Part shown: in pieces, positions 11,950-24,941 of the stretch | Position numbering within the stretch: position 1 is the stretch's first letter | Layout: every line of letters begins with the position of its first letter | Assembly (NCBI RefSeq): GCF_964340395.1 | Contig: NC_135566.1 | Span: forward strand, 10,240,001-10,304,000 | DNA from: Glandiceps talaboti | Lineage: Eukaryota; Hemichordata; Enteropneusta; Spengelidae | Direction of reading: 5' to 3' | Length of the DNA: 64,000 bases | Notes under the pieces: generated by a model | What the model saw: the letters and a program-made list of their open reading frames with translations, nothing else | What the model was told of the DNA's origin: nothing | Databases searched by the model: none | Made by a program: the position numbers and the translations under genes

Positions 11950-14580
11950 TGATTAAAATAGTCTTTCAAGAAAATGATGGCATTTTTGGAATTAACATTT
12001 CACCATTTCACTTTGATATTGAATATGCAAGATGGCATTTATGAATTTGAATCATACGCTATAGGTATAGGAGAAGAGAGATTAATTGTCATTTATATTG
12101 GCCAGATAAAAATCATACAATTTATGTACAGATAATAATTATGCAAAAATAAATTCACCATTTAAATATTCCTGCAGTTTTGTTCTGCTTGAGTATAATC
12201 AGACTCAGAAAGTATTGAAATATCTGATTGATATTGATATTTTCTGTCATCAAATTGGCCATTAACCCATGTAACCTCTTAATGATACCATCATGTGTAA
12301 AGTTAAACAGGGTTAAAGGATAGCAATTATCTTAAAAGTTGTAAGTGAAATTTCACTTAAAGTAGCGCTTAGAGTACACAATGTATATCTGATTGTGTAT
12401 ATTATCCCATGGTTTAAATTCACACTGTTTTATATTCTTAGACCTCTTAGAACCTCATGTGTGTTGCATTTAATAATTAACTCATCACTCCATCCACGCC
12501 ATGTGAATTTTACAAGTATCACTTTCAAACTGTTCTTTTCAATGATACCACACTACACTCATTTTAGCACAGTTTCTGCATAAAAGTTGTTTAAAGATGA
12601 CTATCCACCTACAATGATTTAATACTTGAAAAGTTTTACATACACCTTAGACAATGAAACACTACAATTTGTAATTTTATTTGAAATATCCATCATTTAA
12701 CTCAGAGCCACAATGACGAGTGGCTGCAATAATCCTTTATGAGTTAAACCCCAGGCATATTATCAGCCCTCTGTTCTGATCAAATGACCAAATTCTCATC
12801 CAAAGTAACTTACTTACTAACTTTCTAAATACCAAGTTGAACATATCCATTTCAAGACCTTTACTAAGAGATCTTCCCATATGGCATGTTTCAGGAGAGG
12901 TTTGCCACCAAGCTTAAATCTTCATTCCCTCACCTTTTCATAATCAGTTCTGTCAGCTGACATAAATTGAACCATCAAAGGTTCCAAAATTCTATGTTAA
13001 GTCAATTCCTATACACTTTAGTAGCAATTTATAGAAAAAATAGCAAGTAAATTCTGTAAACATTAACTTGAAGATATCATAGAGTTGATTTGATAATAGT
13101 CTATACTAATATCTTGTCATAAAAGAATTACTGATTCAGAATTATGATATTAATCAGATCTCCCCCTGGACGTTTTTTTCTTTTCAAAAGGGCATTATTA
13201 AAAGCTAAAAATTACTTTGGGCTGTAGGCAACCAGTTGAAGGAAGGGAATTTTTCTTTCTGAAAGTTTGGCTTTTAATGATTACAATTGTTAACAGCTTC
13301 ATCTGATTTCAGAATTTCACCATGTGAGCAGGAATGAATTGATAGACCATAGTGAATGTAGCTGTAAACCACTTAAGGTGTACCAATGGAAATTTGTTTC
13401 TGGGTTTAACATACATATTCCTTCAGGAATTATACAATAGAGAAATAGTGATGTCTGCATCAAGCATATATCCACACCACCATCTATATATACATGTGAT
13501 CAATTCCTGGGCCATTATCTGAGATTAGTTGGAGATGTTTCATAATGTATGCACAAATATCAGAAAATCCTTTTATTATTGTATAATAATTATTATGAAC
13601 TTGAAGTGAAAATCAAACAAGTTTATTGGTTGTTTTATTTAGATTCAACTTCCATAATTTTTATGTCGGTTAAAAAAATGATCAGAAAGTTAAATGTAAG
13701 AGACTTAACAATGTCAGATTCAATCAGGTAGATAAATCCATGTTTTCAGGGTGTGTCTTTGAATGGGGGAATGACCTCTGTGTTAATTGAGCAACTGATG
13801 TGTAAAATTAATATAATGGGTTGGAAGAATAATAGCTTGCAAATTTGACCTTGTACAATTTACAACTAGTGGCGATGTGTTAATTTGTATTCATCAGATG
13901 GAGGCGTGTCCGTGGTTGTAGCTTACTTTATAGTCACTTTTGTGTTGGAAGATTTTGGCAAAGTTGTGTGAACTGAAATTAATTTGCCATGTAATCTTTG
14001 TAAATTAAAAGGAACCATGCATGCATGTACATGGTTAAAGATAAAAGAATTACATAGAGAAATGGCATTAATATTTATCTTAATTTTATTTGGAATGACA
14101 CATTATCAATGTTAAAGTAGCTAGAAGAAAATGCCTAGCAGGGTATAGTTGATATACAAATATGTTTGTATGTAGTGGCTTCAAAATTATCAATTCCACT
14201 AGTAGAATATGACTAACAGGGTATATAGTTGAGTATCACAGTTTTACATGACTCGTGTATATTGAAGTTGGTTATTTTACTTTATATGACTAGAATGCAA
14301 TTGATCCTTTGAAGCTCAATTTCGTAATTTAAAGTTCTATATTGAAACTTGTTCATTTCTTTAACCAATGTTCAAATCAATTCTGGACAGGTGTATTATA
14401 TACCAGTGATTATTTGCATCAGTGAGTGTGTGTGTGCATACTTATTGTACTGGAATGACTTTCTAATGAATTGCGTATCTATGCTAGTGAGCATACAAGC
14501 ATTCCATGGTGTACACATACTCACACGAACATGAACCAGCGTACAGCTTCACGCTTTGTTTACAAAATTTGTTGTTTCAG

Positions 14581-14697
14581 ATTACAGAACTCTGTGACAT
14601 CTCAGTGCCAGAATGGATGGAACTTGGGGTATTTGCTCTCATGCTTCACTCACAAGTAGAGCAATACAAAACATCGCAAATACTCTTACAAATATGA
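14581..14697 (+). other. Possible orphan terminal exon, unidentified
   Basis: A frame of 38 residues plus stop follows directly after TTTACAAAATTTGTTGTTTCAG, which resembles a 3' splice site. The peptide (ITELCDISVPEWMELGVFAL at its start) has a more protein-like composition than the surrounding AT-driven frames. I recognise no family and could not locate a matching upstream donor exon. It may be chance, a remnant, or the last exon of a gene entering from the left. Confidence 0.2.
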
Positions 14698-15754
14698 ATA
14701 TGCCAGACAGACACGTTTCCTGTCTTGAGATTGATATTACACACCACTGCATCGACTAAAAAGAACTGATCATTGTTGGAAATATAAATTATGCCCAATA
14801 TTTAATAACTATTCATTTTTTGTGTAAGTCATCTCAGAGTCAACAATTTCAGTTTTAACATTTAATAAGTATGAGATAAGAATTGGATATTTCTGTGATA
14901 TGTGTATATCTAGTTCCTATACAGTATCAATTGTTACCATTTACACCTCCACTCACAATATAGTCAAAGTCATTACTCTAGAACTCCTGAGATGCATGAG
15001 ATGCAATTTAAAATGTAAAATTTGCCCACATTGGCATCCAGACTATTATATGTGTGGTTTTCTTTCCATTTTGAAAGTTAATGGCACATATATTCTTTCT
15101 CAGCAATCTGTCACTTTATATGTGATCACTTAAATGGATTAATATAATGGTAATATTGACTGCAAGGTCATATTAATTATCTAAGAAATTGTTATGATAA
15201 CATCAGACTATAGAGTGTAACATTAATCATATTTTAATGTTTCCACCTTAGTGTCTTTTTCTGTTATAAAATGTGAAAAAATAAATAATAACTAAATTAG
15301 ATACAAATAAATGAAAATATTCACTTCATTGGTATGGATATAATTTTACCTAGTCATACTAAAAATAAGTCTTATTTTGAATATTAACACAAATATGTTT
15401 TTTTATGTACATGTATATCAGTTTACTTTATGAAGTTCAATGAACTGTTGCGAGTGTTGTGAATTAATCCATTTTAAGTGATTACTCAGTGCAAAACATA
15501 ATTGCCAATTGCATTAACTTCTCATCAATCTAGGCTAACATTGGCATAGTAACAAATAACATTGAAGGTGATGTGTCAATTTCCATTTAATATCACAAAA
15601 CTTTAATTAATGAATGAAATGTGTGAAAATTATTGGTACAATTACTCAGCTGGTATGTCCTCTTGTAATGTCCTATCGAGGTATTATACGATTCTGTCTT
15701 GCATGTCTGTCTTTCTACTTTAAATTGGTTCAGTCCTGTGTAACAGATACACTA

Positions 15755-16001
15755 TAGGGAACTTGCAAACCCACCATGTTGAATGTTGCATCATGGGAAA
15801 TGTGATAATAAATACTAATCAATTAACATTGTAACAATAATTGTACATTGTTTGTGAACAGAAATAATCAATTCATAGTTACCCTGACTATTGTGGGAGG
15901 TTCATTTTATCAGTGGCTCCAGATTAGGTATTACGATAACCACAGATAATCCCATAGTCCTTTGCGTCTGAGCATGCTCAGTCTGGATTGCAAGTTCCCT
16001 A
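15755..16001. mobile_element. MITE-like element with TAGGGAACTTGCAA termini, 247 bp
   Basis: The left end reads TAGGGAACTTGCAAAC and the right end is its inverse, TTGCAAGTTCCCTA. Inner parts are also related in inverted orientation (a GGGAAATGTGATAATAAATA block against the complement of the segment near 15935-15960). An internal TGAGCATGCTCA palindrome lies at about 15971. There is no coding capacity; it is consistent with a non-autonomous cut-and-paste transposon. Confidence 0.7.
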
Positions 16002-17066
16002 TTGACAACTCCTAATTCCTATTTTATATGTCAAAATGTCTTTCATCCGGCTGGATTCTAAAGCAGAATACAATGTATAGTGGTACCTATACAGCAAATA
16101 TAGTTTAATAGCTCATGTACAAAATATGTTGTTCATTAACGTACAATAATGCAATAAGCTAATAATATGAAAAATGAAGTTGTCAGAAATTGAGTAGATT
16201 TCAGAGTATATGCCATCTTTCACTCTGTCATAATTGACTGTAAATTATCTCATAGCATACAATGTATAGAGTTGAAGAATTGTCTTTCCAGAGCACACTA
16301 CCACATTAAGTGTTCAATCACTCAATGGTTATTTTGGAATGCTGCCATGGTCCAGTGTAAATTTTTTGGATCGCAGCTATGGAGAGTACATGGTTCAGTC
16401 TATGTGCCATGTATTTTTGGTGACAGTCTGCAGTGTTATGTTACTTGATCATCTTTTTTAAAAACTTTGAATTGATAGTGCAAATGCTTGCCAAGGATTC
16501 TTTTGTGAGAAGGAAAATTATATATCTAGCTAAATACATGCAATACTGTCATAAGCAGACAGTTGGTAACTTTTCGACGATACGATTGTTTACTGATAAC
16601 CACTTCTATTATTTAGTAATATTCTCATGATATTGGGGGAAAAAAAGTATAATCCAGCTCAGAGTTTGCAGAGTATTAGGTGTCCATATTTTTTAAGGAT
16701 ATACATGTAGCTTTTGCTTAGATACTAATCTTCTATTTATTTCCATGATATATAACCATCTGTCTGCTAGTCAAACTGATTTAAAATTACAGTTCTTAGC
16801 CTTCAAACCAAATCTATGACGCACGTACATTTGATAATTCTTATGAAAGATTTATAATTGAAGTATTAATATCAGGTGTGAATTTCTGGGTTATCGCTTT
16901 GTAATAAATATTTGAAAATGGTACTTTTTTGAGGAAATTGCAAGCTCATAGCTTTATTTCATCTTTGTTATGTTTTCGCTATATTGTACTGATATGAAGG
17001 AACCCAATAAAACTCTAAACATACTGTAGCTGGAATCGACAAAGGTTTAATAGCTAGCTAATAATA

Positions 17067-17415
17067 TTAAAGGGGCACAAGCTGAGTTTATACATGTTTA
17101 GGCATACAAAATGTAGTTTTTACTGCATATTTAAAAGGTGCTCACAGTATTTTACCCACTGAAGCACACTTACCACAACGTGCAATGGACTGAACTCAAA
17201 CCTGGTATTAAGATAAAACTCATAAAATTAACATAATTTATGGTATGTACCAAAAAATGTTCAGGAATCCATATTATGCAATAAACTGTTCTAACGATGC
17301 CAGAAGACAATCATGATGTCATAGAAGACATGCATTGACATTATACTGAAATGTGGTTTTATTCCTTTTTTTGACTTGAGTAAAAAGTTTATAAACTCAG
17401 CATGTGCCACTTTAA
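17067..17415. mobile_element. TTAA-flanked MITE, copy 1 (second copy 51892-52246)
   Basis: Termini are TTAAAGGGGCACAAGCTGAG and the inverse ending CTCAGCATGTGCCACTTTAA, so the element is bounded by TTAA on both sides. The interior aligns along its whole length with 51892-52246, including ACTGAACTCAAACCTGGTAT, a GAAGACATGCATTGACA block and AATGTGGTTTTATT. About 350 bp, no open frame of note. TTAA flanks suggest piggyBac-like or related TTAA-specific mobilisation; this is inference. Confidence 0.8.
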
Positions 17416-17625
17416 GGACCTGTTCAAGTCAAACCTGCAGACCTTCTTAATCCTTTACTTGAATAAAAAAAAATTTTGAACACATCTGTGTTCTTTTTTG
17501 TGAAATGATAACCTGTTGCAAACAGTTTTGCTGAATGCCTAAGAATAATATAATAATAATAATTTATTGTTTAAAGACCATTACACAACACATGTCTCAA
17601 CAGTCTGCACATAACAAATCACAAA

Positions 17626-17930
17626 ATTTAAGAATCAAGTAATTTGGAAAAAGTAAATTAAAAGTTGAGGACATTTTCCTCCACAACTAAAAACAGCGCC
17701 GATGGCATTGTAGCACAAGTGTACAGCTAGGTATAGGTGTTCATTTGCTGAATGATTATCCAGTTGCCTATCCAACCCTGTTGTTATCTTTGCAATATAT
17801 GCGATCATTTGGCTGTTGCTATGGGCGTGGTCATGTTGCTAGACATATTTAAGAATCAAGTAATAGTAATTTGGAAAACTTCAAAAAAAAAGTTGGACAT
17901 TTTCTTTCACAAAAGTAAAAATGAATAAGT
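17626..17930. repeat. Local direct duplication, about 70 bp repeated 220 bp apart
   Basis: TTTAAGAATCAAGTAAT...AATTTGGAAAA...AAAGTTG...GGACATTTTC occurs near 17626-17695 and again near 17848-17905, with small insertions in the second copy. Confidence 0.6.
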
Positions 17931-18920
17931 AGCAACTCAACAACAATGATTGAAGATGTGAGTCTTCCACAAATAAATTTGCCAAGGGACTGATAGCAAT
18001 CTACAAATACTGTACTACTCTGTCAAAATGAACACTTTTTCGTTTTATGTTAACATTAAAATATATGAGTTGGACACAAAGAAGAGATATGGTTACAGTC
18101 CACTCAATTTCTTTCTTGTACGTTTTATTGATTAATCTTGGCGCCACAATCTATTTTCACCAATTTATTAGCTAAAAGGAGTTTCTCTTTACGTTTTCAC
18201 ACTATTTTTTTACATCAAATTGTATAACCACAAGTACAAGATTAGTCATTGGATAATGAGCCGTACTTCTTTTTGAGAAAGTGAGCTTACAGCCAATTAG
18301 GATATGTGTTATACAAGCCTCAGGCTCTTAGCCACCCAATCAATATGTTATTGTACCTTGGATTCCATTCTTAGACTTAAATAACCGATGTATGGTTTTC
18401 CCAAGTATGAGAAAATAATGTATGACTAATGAGAAATCGGATGAAAAATGACTCTTTTTCAACCTGTGTCATCTTTTCAACATGTAGTAATTTCTACATA
18501 TTCATTCCAATCACGTATCATACTCTGGTATTGGAGTGAGTCATTGTTTGAAATATTGGAAATTAAGTACATTTCCAAAAAAAAGCATATATTGATCATT
18601 TTCAGTAGCTGTCATTTCGTTGATGTGGGTGTAATTTTACTGACGTCTTGTTGGATTCAATGCAATTACTCAAAACAAATAAAATTGTCACAGTATCATA
18701 TTATCATCAATAAATACTTCCCACTTTATTGATGTTCTCTGTTGACTGTCGGGAGGGAATTTGAGCAATAATGACATATCTAGTCAAATGAGATCATTTT
18801 TACCTGGTGAATGATCAGAATTAGCCATTACTGTGTCTCACCTTTGACCTCTTAGTTTCATCTTGACATCAATTTCTAGTCTATCTGCTATTTTTAACGA
18901 ATTACAAGTGACTGAGGGTG

Positions 18921-19050
18921 ACACGTACACCAATGGTACACAGCAAAGACATTTACGCATGTGCCGTGAGTACTAGTTCTCATCCTTCGGCTTTTGTTTG
19001 GCAACCTTTGGAACAGTCAGACTCGAGGTTTTATTACAAGACTAGACCAG
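18921..19050. repeat. Dispersed repeat, copy 1 (second copy 35551-35690)
   Basis: Both copies contain ACACCAATG, then a GGCACAT/GTGCCGTGAGTACTA region, then CTTTTGTTTGGCAACCTT, then GAGGTTTT/GAGGTCTT and ACAAGACTA in the same order and spacing. The size fits a SINE or SINE fragment, but I see no A/B box or tail that proves it. Confidence 0.5.
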
Positions 19051-19886
19051 TTCCTTGAACTGTTTTGTAAATACAGTCTTCTGGTAAAACACAAAGGTTA
19101 TCACTGAGTACTGGAAGTTTCATTATGGTGTTACAGTAATTTCTGAATGTTTCATCGAAATCTGAACAACCGATATTGTTGTAATATCAAATAGTCAAAC
19201 ATCAGCAAGAGTCTGAGGTATCCTTGCCACCCAGTGACACACTTCCCAGATGTTATCCATAAGAAAATCATGCAATACTTCACTCACATTAGAAGTAATA
19301 TTATCTTTTTTTATCATTTATATTTAAATTCAAACAAATTTGTTATCAATTTTGGTAACTGTCTGCTAGCATTTTGAAGCATGATTGACAGCTAGTGTAT
19401 AATTTCATATCTCTGATTATTTACCAGATTAGTTTTCTAACCAAACTACGTGTGAATTGACTGAAACCGTATGAGTATATGAGTATTGAACAGTAATTGC
19501 TACCTTCAGCCTTGTCATAATAATCTGTACAGCCTGGATATGGGTTTTTTGGACCAAGGTTGCATGGTGGATCTAGGGCCTGACTTTCGGAAGGCTGTTA
19601 AAAGCAGAGTCACTATTAAACCGAGGTCCTCAAAACCCCATTTCCAGGCTGTAAATTTTTTATTATATATACCCTAAGTAATATTATAATATACCTAGTG
19701 ATAATGCTGTGCCATGATTCGCTAGAATCAGTCACGTGATATGAAAATAGAATGATTATTTCCCTAGGGAAATAGTTCCATCAACTTTTACATGGTCACG
19801 TGACCACCGCGCGTTCACAGCAGGTCAAAATGGCAGCTTCTGACGATGTCGTCTGCCACCGCGAGTTCACAGCATGAGGTATATTA

Positions 19887-20076
19887 TTAAACACATATTG
19901 CCTGGCCTATATTCGGGCTATAGCACCGGTTCATTACCCCCTCATGACTGTGTGTTACCAGAATCACATGCCTGGCCTTCGGCCTCGGGAAATAGCATGT
20001 GATTCTGGTAACTCACAGTCCCTCGGGTGTAATAAACGGGTGCTATAGCCCTCATGGCCAGGCAATATGTGTTCAA
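19887..20076. mobile_element. Near-perfect 190-bp palindromic foldback element
   Basis: Outer arms read AACACATATTGCCTGGCC on the left and the inverse GGCCAGGCAATATGTGTT on the right. Inner arms match through GGGCTATAGCACC/GGTGCTATAGCC and TTACCAGAATCACATGC/GCATGTGATTCTGGTAA around a small centre at about 19971-19993 containing GGCCTTCGGCC. Flanking TATA-rich DNA could be target site. No coding capacity; G+C is higher than in the neighbourhood. Confidence 0.8.
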
Positions 20077-21512
20077 TATAGTGGTGCATAGCCATTATTT
20101 GAATCACATTATAACCACAACAACTGATAAAGAAATATTATTTTATGTACAAAAATGTAAAGGTATACTGAGAACAAAATCAAAGCCATGTCATTGAACA
20201 AACAGATATCAATTAACGAGTGCACCAATTTTGCCATATTTGGGCAAAGTGAGATATGCAAAATTATTGCAGAAGATTGATGGATGCACTCTCTATTGAA
20301 TTACATTGGAAGCAATAGGTACGTAATAATGATGGCAAATTCAAGATGATACTATTCAATGATCTAACTGTTGTGTACTTTACTTGAAAAAGTAAGATGT
20401 CAATCATTTTAGAAGTTTTTTATGACAACCGGATTAATTTGAGATGTGTAACTTGATGTCCAGGATTTCCATGAGTTGTTGGCATAACATTGATATGACA
20501 TGTTAACTATAACAAGTATGAATTATTAATATTTATACGTCAAATTATGATCTGTATGATGTCACGAGTTAAGATCACACCAGTTCGTACGGAAAGTCAA
20601 GACCTTTATATGTATGTACCATCGATTACATCATGTGCATAGTATATGAACCAAGGGAAATATTGCACTCGTGTCACAGATGTATTATTTCATCAGGATA
20701 TGTTATGTTGCAGTGGAATGGGTTTACAATAACTGTGAATATATACTCTGTAAAACTTAATTTCCCACTGGGCACATTTCAGTGAACTAGTGAATCCTCA
20801 GAGGTTTATTCATAGACTGTCGTAAATTAGAATATTAATTCCGTATTAGTAATAGATGAATTATATATTTGTGATGTTTAGTGAAGGGGTTACACTATAG
20901 TCTAGAGGCCAAATGGGGCACACACATCGTAATAATATCACAGAACAAACTGCATAAAGGTATTTTGGCTTGATATACTATCTTTCTTTTGTTTTAATAT
21001 TTTAATGTATTTCTTTCAGTTTATACCCGATATTCCAACTGAATGTGAAAGTTGAGAAGACCACTGTTTTTGCAGACAATGTCTTTTTAGTATTTAGTAA
21101 TTTGCACTTTTTGAATTTCATTTGTTTTTCACTTTGAAAGAAACAAGAAACATTTCTAAAAACAAAACTAAGTGATACAAACTTCCTCAAAAAGAGAATC
21201 AATAAGCCATTGCAATTGCATGCAATGAATGAATGAAGGATTTTTATTTGGGCAAAGCTGGTTCATCATTAGATAGTACGTGCTAACAGCCTGGCATAAT
21301 ATTTACGATTTTTCTCCTGGCCTATTGAAGAAAGCATTACATAATCTGCTTTAGTCAGATTGCATACAGGACCAGCAGCTTTGACAAGCTGTCAATCATT
21401 ATGACTTTTACTAGTTTTACTGGTACAGTGTAATTTTAATTATCTAATATACATGTACCTACAACAATATTTTCAAAATCAACTATTATGGTATGTTTGT
21501 ATGTACATTAGC

Positions 21513-21865
21513 CATATCATATATAATGTTGGATATCATACATACTGCATAAAATTTTAGATATCAAATATATACCTACTGCATAATTTTAGATAGCAAA
21601 TATATACATACTACATAATTTTAGATATAAGATATATATGCACTGCATAATTTTAGATATAAAATATATACACAAGCATAATTTTGGATATCAAATATAT
21701 ACCTACTGCATAATTTTAGATATCAAATGTATACATACTGCGAATATCAAATATGTATGCACTGCATAATTTTAGATACCAAATGTATACATACTGCATA
21801 ATTTTAGATATCAAATATATGCACTGCAAAATTTTAGATACCAAATGTATACATACTGCATAATC
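21513..21865. repeat. Minisatellite, about 30-bp AT-rich unit, about 11 copies
   Basis: Imperfect units of the type ATAATTTTAGATATCAAATA followed by TATACATACTGC run head to tail. The minus-strand frame at 21716-22000, with repeated IMQYVYIWYL-like residues, is a product of the array. Confidence 0.9.
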
Positions 21866-22375
21866 ATATGTACAATGCATGCAGAGACACTTATATGTAC
21901 AGTGTGCTTCAAATTGAGATATCAAGTACAGTGTTAGTTTCCTAAGAAAACGTCTGTCAGAAATATAGGATTTGATCCTCAATTCGAACGAATTGGACAC
22001 TCGGAATTTTTCTTCGATGGTTTCGGGTATCTTTTGAGATACAATGTAGCAAGTGTGGTCAACATACTTTGAGATATTTGTACAATGTACTTCAAGGTAA
22101 ACCTGTATACAAGTTATATGTACAGCTTAATTACTATTAAGTTACAATGAGTCTGTAAAAAATGTATTCACCTGAAACTGTAAACCATTGTTGTCCCTTG
22201 CCATAAAATTTTATCTCCAAGGTTTATCATGTCTTATGAGAGTGATTTTAAACTGAAGAGTTTTCTTTCTTCAATATTGCATTAAAGTACATCATACATC
22301 GTACATAAGGAAAGCTTTATAAAGCTTTGAATCTATACAGAGTACAAACTTAGATACTATTTCACTATATCTCAG

Positions 22376-22640
22376 CAGAGGAAAACATGAGTGACCTAAG
22401 GGGCCTTGTCACTATGAGTAGAAGTTGAGTATACTGACTGAACACTTATGCCATCCTGCTGAATTTTGAAAAATATCAGAGGAGAGTGTACGTGATATAT
22501 ACCTGCACAAGCATAGTTATATAAAAATGGGGAAGTAAATTAATGGCAATTTTGAACGTTTGAGTCATATTTTAAACACCCAGAACCACTGATATAGACA
22601 TGAGTTGCTGTGATGCAAACTAACTTAGAAATAAACACTG
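22376..22640 (+). mobile_element. Copy of the CCCCAATATT family, terminus missing
   Basis: The core GAAAACATGAGTGACCTAAG plus GGGCCTTGTCACTATGAGT is shared with 40768-40837 and 44785-44873 (there inverted). Further right, AAAATGGGGAAGTAA...ATGGCAATTTT and AGAACCACTGATATAGACATG match the segment at 36112-36200. The copy extends beyond the short hairpin form seen elsewhere. Confidence 0.5.
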
Positions 22641-24810
22641 TATTTTCAACTCATATTAACAACTTGGCTAATGAACAGTATGTATCGGTATGTGTTAATT
22701 TGTACTCTTGTTGCAGTATATGGCACAGTTTACATCACTTGAACTCATAAACATTTTAGAAATACAGGTAATAGTCTTAGAATCAACAACAACAAATTTT
22801 CTTATATTACAGGTAGTAATTAATTGATTAATCAGAAAAGATTGACAGACATCTAGGATTGCGAATACAGTGACGCAATGTGGTTCAGAAAACTAGGTTG
22901 GGATGATGACATTTAATGCATGATATCAGTAAGTCGGCTGATAGTTTACACTAAATGTCAACACGAATAGTAAATGTATGTATTGTAAGTACAATGTATG
23001 TCAAGTCATTCACTCATTAATATCAACATTGACATTTCAGTGCCGACATTTACACGTTGTAAAATGCAGGATATTCAATTTGTGAAGATAATTCTGTAGA
23101 GCTAGTACAATGTAACGCAGTTTGAATAACTTTTTCATTTTTAAGAGTCAAGAAGTCTTTTCACTGTTTCAGTGAATTATCACATCAAATCCTACTGCAA
23201 TTATAATACACAAAAGGCCCTTCACAATTTTAACTCAATTTGGACCAAAAAATTTAAAAAATCAATTTATTTGTGGTCATTTTCATATAGTGTACACTAC
23301 TTTGATTTCAAAATCATTTGTGTAGAAATACTCAAAGGTGAAAAAATAGCAATGCTGTACTCAGACTGAGCATAATATGCCAGGCAAATTAGTATAGTAA
23401 TGGTAATGTCATGAATATCAAACAAAACCACCCAAGTACTTGATGGAACAATCCTTTGCAAATATACAAAGTATCATTGCCTTGAGCTGAAAAGCCTATA
23501 AGGTTGGCAGAAGCTTTAAAATGTACACGTCACAAGATTACCTGGTAAGTTTTATAAATCCCTACAACATCCTACTCTAGACCTAAGAACTACAAATATT
23601 GTACACTTAGATTGTCTCTGATTATTTTTTTACTGAGGAACTCAGAAAGCATAATTCATTTCACTTTAGCCTTCCCCTCCTCCCTTTCCATGGTATTGAA
23701 ATCACTTGAAATTTGTTGTCCGACTATCAAATTTAACAGTTTCGAAATAATGATTTAAATATTATAGAGCCAAGTTAAAGGACATGTGTATTAAAATGCT
23801 GTGTACTTCTTTTCCTTTAAAACCAGAATCAAAGAATCAGTAGTGGGTCAGCATCACAAATGTACATGCAGACACTTAGAGTATATTGGGAGTAAGTTTA
23901 AACATATTGTCTTCATTTCCGTTCCCAAATTTCTGTTCAAAATAATACCAGTGTATTCTTGCTCATGGTAATCAGGAAATCAGTGAGAGATTAGGTTCAT
24001 GCGAAGACATATAATATAACTAGTCGGTAACTTGTTGAATTAACATCAGTTAATTGGTCCTGTTTAATGATTAGAACACTAAGTTGTAACAACTGAGTGT
24101 GGCTGAAAGTTTGTTTATGGAAGAAACAGACAAGAGTGTTGTGTCAACCTAGAACATCAGAAGCACTTGCTGTTGTTGTCTTTTTTATAAAACTGTCTTT
24201 GCGTGAAGTCTTCTCTTTAATAGCTTACTTCATTCAAGCAATTTACACACCAGTATTTTTTCACCAGTTGTATGCACATGCAGCACAGTGGTATATACTA
24301 CACCAGGTTTGTACATGTGTTTTAGCTAGTACAGTTCATATCTAGCATTATTGGATCACATTGTATACCTTACAGTAAATAAGTCTAGTTTAATTAGTAT
24401 GTACTGTAGTAACACAGCTCATTGCCTTAAAGGCATATTTGGTTAATACGTTTTGAATAGTAGATACATACTCAAGTCTAAGAGTATAATTTGTCAGTTT
24501 TAATTATTATGTATTAAGCTACACTTGTACCTAACAGCATATTTGGTCATATTTAATTAAAATGTATTGTAGATACATTTGTATGGTAATACACCTTTGG
24601 CCATATTTAATCATTTAATGTAAGGAATATCCACTAGACCTGGATGTTAATGAAAAGATAGGCAAGTCTGTTGATGTGATGTTTTATTTGTATTTCATCC
24701 TGTTGGGAAGTATCAAATTTATAGTACCATATATAAAATGATAATGTTATGGTGACTGTATTTTATTACTTGTACGCGGTATAATGCATGCATAGAGAAT
24801 ATGCAAATTT

Positions 24811-24941
24811 GAATGGTGAAATTATGAAAATTGACCTGAATGGTGAAATTATGAAATTTGAACTGAATGGTGAAATTATGAAAATTGAACTGAATGGTGA
24901 AATTATGAAAATTGACCTGAATGGTGAAATTATGAAATTTG
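24811..24941. repeat. Minisatellite, exact 27-bp unit, 5 copies
   Basis: GAATGGTGAAATTATGAAA starts at 24811, 24838, 24865, 24892 and 24919, an exact 27-bp period. Because 27 is a multiple of three, long frames stay open on both strands (LNGEIMKI-type repeats on plus, HNFTIQFNF-type on minus). There is no other sign of coding. Confidence 0.9.
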
